In this document: piece after piece, positions 60,399 through 64,000 of the stretch
How the letters are laid out: the number at the start of each line of letters is the position of its first letter
Position numbering within the stretch: the stretch's first letter is position 1
Source: CAYFHQ01 sp964342805
GTDB lineage: Bacteria; Bacillota; Clostridia; Peptostreptococcales; Acidaminobacteraceae
Assembly (NCBI GenBank): GCA_964342805.1
Contig: CAYFHQ010000001.1
Span: forward strand, 1-64,000
Length of the DNA: 64,000 nt
Direction: 5' to 3'
Notes under the pieces: model-generated
What the model was told of the DNA's origin: nothing
The model's database searches: none
What the model saw: only the letters and a program-made list of their open reading frames with translations
Program-made: the position numbers and the translations under genes

Positions 60399-61301
60399 TT
60401 AACCTCCCACCTGCACCTCAAGTCCATAGCCTTCTAACAAAGCCTTACTGGCCAAGATGCGGTCTGGCCCAGGCTTTTTCTTGTCCTTCATGTCATACAC
60501 CATGCCCAATTGGTCGTATTTACCCGCTGCAAATCCGTGGTAGGGCAACAAACAGACCTTGTCCACCCCTTGTCCCCGGCTGACAAAGGCAGCCAGGTCA
60601 TGGAGGTGGTCCTCCTGGTCGTTGATCCCAGGGATCAAGGGCAGCCTGATCCAGATCTTCTCCCCCTGGTCCATGAGCCTTTCCAGGTTGTCTAGAATCC
60701 TGAGGTTGTCCACCCCCGTCCACCTCCTGTGGCGGTCTGGGTCCATGTGTTTAACGTCGTACAAATATAAGTCCACCAGTCCTAGGAAGGGCTCCAAGTG
60801 CGCCCACTGCTCGTGACCGGATGTGTCCAAAGTAATGTGGATCTTCTCTTTTTTTAGGGCCTTTACCAGTGCTAGGGCAAAGGTCCATTGTTGTAGGGGC
60901 TCTCCCCCTGACAGGGTGACCCCTCCTCCCGAGGAGTCATAAAAGGTCCGGTCCTTGAGGACCTCGCTTACTACTTGTTCAAGGGTGTAGCCCTTGCCTA
61001 TGATTTCAATGGCCCCGGCGGGACATGCCTTCTGGCAGGCCCCACAGAGGATACATTGATTGTCTATTACTTTCATTTGCTTGTCCGCAGCCAGCAGGGC
61101 CCCTGTCTCACAGCCCTTGACACATTCATGACAACCCATGCACAAGGTAGGGTTCACCATGAGTTGGGGGGACAGTTGTTGGCTTTCGGGATTATGACAC
61201 CAGGCACAAGACAGGGGACAGCCCTTCAAAAACACCGTGGTCCGTATGCCGGGACCGTCGTGTAATGAATACCGCTGAATGTTGTATATCTGTCCGACCA
61301 T
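60399..61301 (-). CDS. Glycyl-radical enzyme activase (radical SAM)
   Basis: Generates the glycyl radical of the downstream dehydratase by abstracting hydrogen with a 5'-deoxyadenosyl radical. 300 residues: radical SAM motif CPLSCAWC (Cys28, 32, 35), then two ferredoxin-like cluster sites in CMGCHECVKGC and CILCGACQKACPAG, and the LSGGEPLQ strand. The ATG follows AGGAG by 5 bases, and the stop lies one base before the dehydratase start, so both are made together. Two extra clusters are usual for activases of this group. Confidence 0.93.
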   Translation of the reverse strand: MVGQIYNIQRYSLHDGPGIRTTVFLKGCPLSCAWCHNPESQQLSPQLMVNPTLCMGCHECVKGCETGALLAADKQMKVIDNQCILCGACQKACPAGAIEIIGKGYTLEQVVSEVLKDRTFYDSSGGGVTLSGGEPLQQWTFALALVKALKKEKIHITLDTSGHEQWAHLEPFLGLVDLYLYDVKHMDPDRHRRWTGVDNLRILDNLERLMDQGEKIWIRLPLIPGINDQEDHLHDLAAFVSRGQGVDKVCLLPYHGFAAGKYDQLGMVYDMKDKKKPGPDRILASKALLEGYGLEVQVGG

Positions 61302-61373
61302 GGCTGCTCCTTTTATGTCTTATGCTGGGTTTCATATGGGTTGGATTAGGTGAGGAGTCTCTAGTCCTACACC

Positions 61374-63130
61374 CTAGTTTTCTGCAATAAATACACCTAC
61401 ATAGTCCTGGTAAGTAAAGGGGTTAGAGTAGTTATTCTTTACGTAGTTACGGCGGTAGCTGGAAGTTTCACGGAAGTACATGGGGGCAATAACAGCGTCC
61501 CCAACCAGGATCTTTTCAGCTGCCAGGAAGAGTTCTGCCTTGTCCAGTGGATCGTTAACCGTCACCGACTCGTCAATGAAGGCGTTAAAAGCGTCTGCCC
61601 GGTCACCGGTCCAGCTGAGTTTGTCCTTGTGGTAGTAGCCCTTTTCCGTGTGGAAGATGTCGATCAAGTTGGTCGGGTCATCCACGTCAGCAGTCCAACC
61701 ACCAACAGCGATTTCATAGGTTCCGCTGTCCACGTTGTCCCACATTACATTCCAAGGTACCATTTCGATTTGCAGGTTAATGCCAAGCTCTTCCTTGTAC
61801 ATTTGCTGGATCCACTCTGCAGACTTCTTGATCCACTCGCCTGTCCCCCGAGTCATCATGGTGATTTCCATGTCAGCAGGATTGGCACTTAGACCTTCTT
61901 CTTTCAGGCCTTCAATGAGGAGGGCCTTCACATCTGGATTGTTCTTAGCTAGGGTCTTGACCACTTCGTTTTCACCCTTGGTCACGTCGATGTACAGCTG
62001 CTCACCGGCGTGTACCACTGGTGGTACAACACTGTTGGCTGCAAAGCCAAAGTCATCCATGATCTCTTTGATGTAGCGTTCACGGTCAAAGGCCAAACTC
62101 AGGGCCTGACGGATTTTTGTGTTCTTTAGGTACTTGTTTTGCTGGTTGTACATGAAGAACTCTACGCTGGCACCGGCCTGGTTGATATAGGCGTAGTCCC
62201 CTTCTGCGTCTAGCATTTCCCGCCACTGGGGCTCGGCAATGCCTGCTGCGTCCAGTTCACCTGTCAGTAGGGCCTGGGCTCTTGAGTTCTCTTCTTTTAC
62301 GATTTTTCTTTCAATGCGGTCCAGGTGGACATTGTCCTTGTCCCAGTAGTTTGGATTGGGTACGTATACGGCCTGCATGCCCGCTTCCCAGCTATCAAGG
62401 ATAAAGGGACCATTGCCCAGGACCTTGTCAGCTTCTGACCCGTAAGCGTCACCAAACTGTTCAACAAAGTCCTTCTTCACCGGCTTGTAGGTCGGGAAGG
62501 AAGCGATCTGCATGAAGTAGCCACATGGGCGGGTCAGGCGGATTTCCAGGGTGTGGTCATTGACCGCCACAACACCAACGTCTTCTCTGGCACCCTCGCC
62601 ACTGAAGTACTCAGCTCCACCAACGATCAAGCCGTCTACAAACCATTCGTAGTCAGAGGCGATCACTGGATCGAATACCCGCTGCCAAGAGTAGACAAAG
62701 TCATGGGCATTGAGTGGCGTCCCGTCAGCCCACTTGGCCTCTGGACGGAGGTTAAAGGTATAGGTCAGGCCGTCGTCAGAAACAGACCAGTTGGTGGCTA
62801 CGCCGGCTTGTAGGACGCTGCCCCGTTTTCGTCTACCACGTAGCGAACCAGGTTTTCATACAGGGGCGCTTGGGCTGCCCAGTCTGGAATCCCACCGGTT
62901 CTATGTGGGTCAAAGGACGTAACCGTAGAGGAAACCGCGAAGGTATAGGTCTGGTCTTCCGCCATCTTTGGTCCCTCTGTTGCCTCTGCTTGTCCTTCTG
63001 TTACTGTTACCTCTGGTTCTTCCACCACCTCGTTGTCAGCAGGCGTTATGGAGCCACTGCAAGCTGTAAAGATCATAACCATGACCAGTACGAAACCCAG
63101 TAGCTTCATTGCCTTGAAACGTGTTTTCAT
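61374..63130 (-). pseudogene. Oligopeptide ABC transporter substrate-binding lipoprotein with a frameshift
   Basis: An OppA/DppA-like solute-binding protein of about 585 codons, split by one missing base. The first frame gives a lipoprotein signal peptide (FTAC lipobox) and the start of the binding domain, up to VVDENG. The second resumes as SVLQAGVATNWSVSDDGLTYTFN. The join lies at a run of four C on the plus strand (62821-62824); a fifth would restore DENGG-SVL. The remainder is complete with the usual NPNYWDKDNVHLD and VEFFMYNQQ blocks. The family is oligopeptide-binding; peptides rich in hydroxyproline would fit the neighbouring enzymes. Lesion may be a sequence error. Confidence 0.85.
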
Positions 63131-63132
63131 TC

Positions 63133-64000
63133 TTAATCCCCCTTTGTATTGTTTAAGTGGCATGCCACATAGTGACCTTGGTTAACTTCAACCAGTTCAG
63201 GAACTTCCCTGAAACAAGGGTCGAAGGCGTAAGCGCAACGGGAAGCGAACCTGCAACCCGGTGCCGGATTAATGGGACTGGGGACTTCCCCTTCCAGTTC
63301 AATCCGTTGTTTCTTCCGTCCGGCTTCTGGGTCCGGCTCAGGTATGGCCGACAGGAGGGCCTGGGTATAGGGGTGCATGAGGTTTTCATACAGGCTTTCA
63401 CTGTCGGTCAACTCCATGACATGGCCCAAATACATGACCCCAATCCGGTCGGATATATGCTTGACCATGGACAAGTCATGGGCAATGAACAAGTAGGTTA
63501 GGTCCAGGTCTCTTTGGAGTTTGATCAGGAGGTTGACCACCTGGGCCTGGATGGACACATCCAAGGCTGAAATGGGCTCGTCACAAACAATAAACTCTGG
63601 CTCAATGGCCAGGGCCCTGGCTATACCAATCCGTTGCCGCTGGCCCCCGGAAAACTCATGGGGAAAACGGGAAGCGTGTTCGTCATTGAGTCCAACCTGT
63701 CTTAACAATTGGAAGATGCGCTCTTCCTTGGCTTTCCCACTGTGGAGACCGTGAATGTCTATGCCCTCCCCTATGATGTCGCCCACGGTCATCCTTGGGT
63801 TCAAGGAGGCATAGGGGTCTTGCAAGATAATCTGTGCCTTACGGGTAAAGGCCTTTCGTTCTTCCCTATTGAGGTCGTGGACAGAAACGCCCTCGTAGAG
63901 GACCTGGCCATCAGTGGCTTCATAGAGGCCAATCACTGTTCGACCACAGGTGGTCTTGCCGCAACCGGACTCCCCAACCAGGCCCAGGGTTTCCCCCCGC
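63133..64000 (-). CDS. Oligopeptide ABC transporter ATP-binding protein, OppF type (5' end beyond window)
   Basis: ATPase of a peptide importer, cut by the window edge. At the edge the minus strand reads GETLGLVGESGCGKTT, the Walker A; later come the Q-loop in IILQDPYASLNP, signature FSGGQRQRIGIARAL, Walker B FIVCDEPISALD and switch His in IAHDLS. The C-terminal extension with the Cys-rich PAPGCRFASRCAYAFDPC region is typical of OppD/OppF and often binds iron-sulfur. It ends 2 bases before the substrate-binding lipoprotein start, so both belong to one operon feeding the hydroxyproline genes. Confidence 0.92.
   Translation of the reverse strand, partial: RGETLGLVGESGCGKTTCGRTVIGLYEATDGQVLYEGVSVHDLNREERKAFTRKAQIILQDPYASLNPRMTVGDIIGEGIDIHGLHSGKAKEERIFQLLRQVGLNDEHASRFPHEFSGGQRQRIGIARALAIEPEFIVCDEPISALDVSIQAQVVNLLIKLQRDLDLTYLFIAHDLSMVKHISDRIGVMYLGHVMELTDSESLYENLMHPYTQALLSAIPEPDPEAGRKKQRIELEGEVPSPINPAPGCRFASRCAYAFDPCFREVPELVEVNQGHYVACHLNNTKGD

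Noticed and set aside
59531..60583. 350-residue plus-strand open frame
   Set aside because: Antisense to the hydroxyproline dehydratase and its activase; Pro/Gly/Leu rich with no domain.
1..64000. tRNA, rRNA, CRISPR arrays, transposases and phage genes
   Set aside because: None could be recognised by reading both strands; short repeats are limited to hairpins and the one palindromic element.

Overview
The window looks like a chromosomal segment of an anaerobic, motile, chemotactic Clostridia-type Firmicute. The signs are strong AGGAGG-type ribosome sites, a class II GalT, a glycyl radical enzyme with its activase, a 2-hydroxyacyl-CoA dehydratase-type enzyme pair, a preQ1-I riboswitch, and many chemoreceptors and cyclic-di-GMP proteins. 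No rRNA, tRNA, CRISPR array, transposase or phage gene was seen. Most genes lie on the minus strand in tightly packed operons.

Layout. 1-2.4 kb: a TetR regulator and a serine hydrolase converging on a shared terminator. 2.4-7.4 kb: the Leloir operon galK-galE-galT behind a LacI/GalR regulator, with a perfect operator palindrome in the spacer of the galK promoter. 7.4-12.3 kb: a coupled run sir2, nuclease-like gene, gnd, zwf, cyclase. 12.4-13.5 kb: a PAS-GGDEF protein. 13.6-17.4 kb: the most notable locus. A promoter, a preQ1-I riboswitch and an attenuator precede a dehydratase/double-cubane-type protein, its ATP-dependent activase, then queD, queE and queC. The preQ0 reductase gene queF, which often sits in such operons, is absent here. 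I infer that the dehydratase-type pair supplies a missing reductive step of queuosine synthesis.

17.4-37.7 kb: signalling and envelope genes, including four chemoreceptors (two broken by single changes), a GGDEF protein, a sensor kinase, a FetAB-like exporter, a free methionine sulfoxide reductase, a pseudouridine synthase and several unknown small proteins. 37.7-44.5 kb: a TPR/S41 lipoprotein, mnmA, degV, an HxlR regulator, gluQRS (which acts on queuosine in tRNA-Asp), a DUF2177 protein and a glycolipid glycosyltransferase. 44.4-48.7 kb: a palindromic element, a hemerythrin and a giant PAS-EAL-PAS-histidine kinase. 49.0-50.9 kb: an AT-rich single-gene restriction-modification island, a C5 methyltransferase fused to a PmeII-like nuclease. 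51-56 kb: small membrane proteins, an AraC regulator, a LysM-SnoaL protein, an AEC transporter and a MazG-like pyrophosphohydrolase.

56.3-64 kb: a likely catabolic operon, read from high to low coordinates: OppF-type ATPase, OppA-type lipoprotein, glycyl-radical activase, trans-4-hydroxyproline dehydratase, and 1-pyrroline-5-carboxylate dehydrogenase. Together they would import peptides, dehydrate hydroxyproline to P5C and oxidise it to glutamate.

Four genes carry single-base lesions, two of them in G/C homopolymers. Either the assembly has residual errors or the strain is losing genes. Start codons were chosen by ribosome-site spacing and family N-termini, so several differ from the longest open frame.
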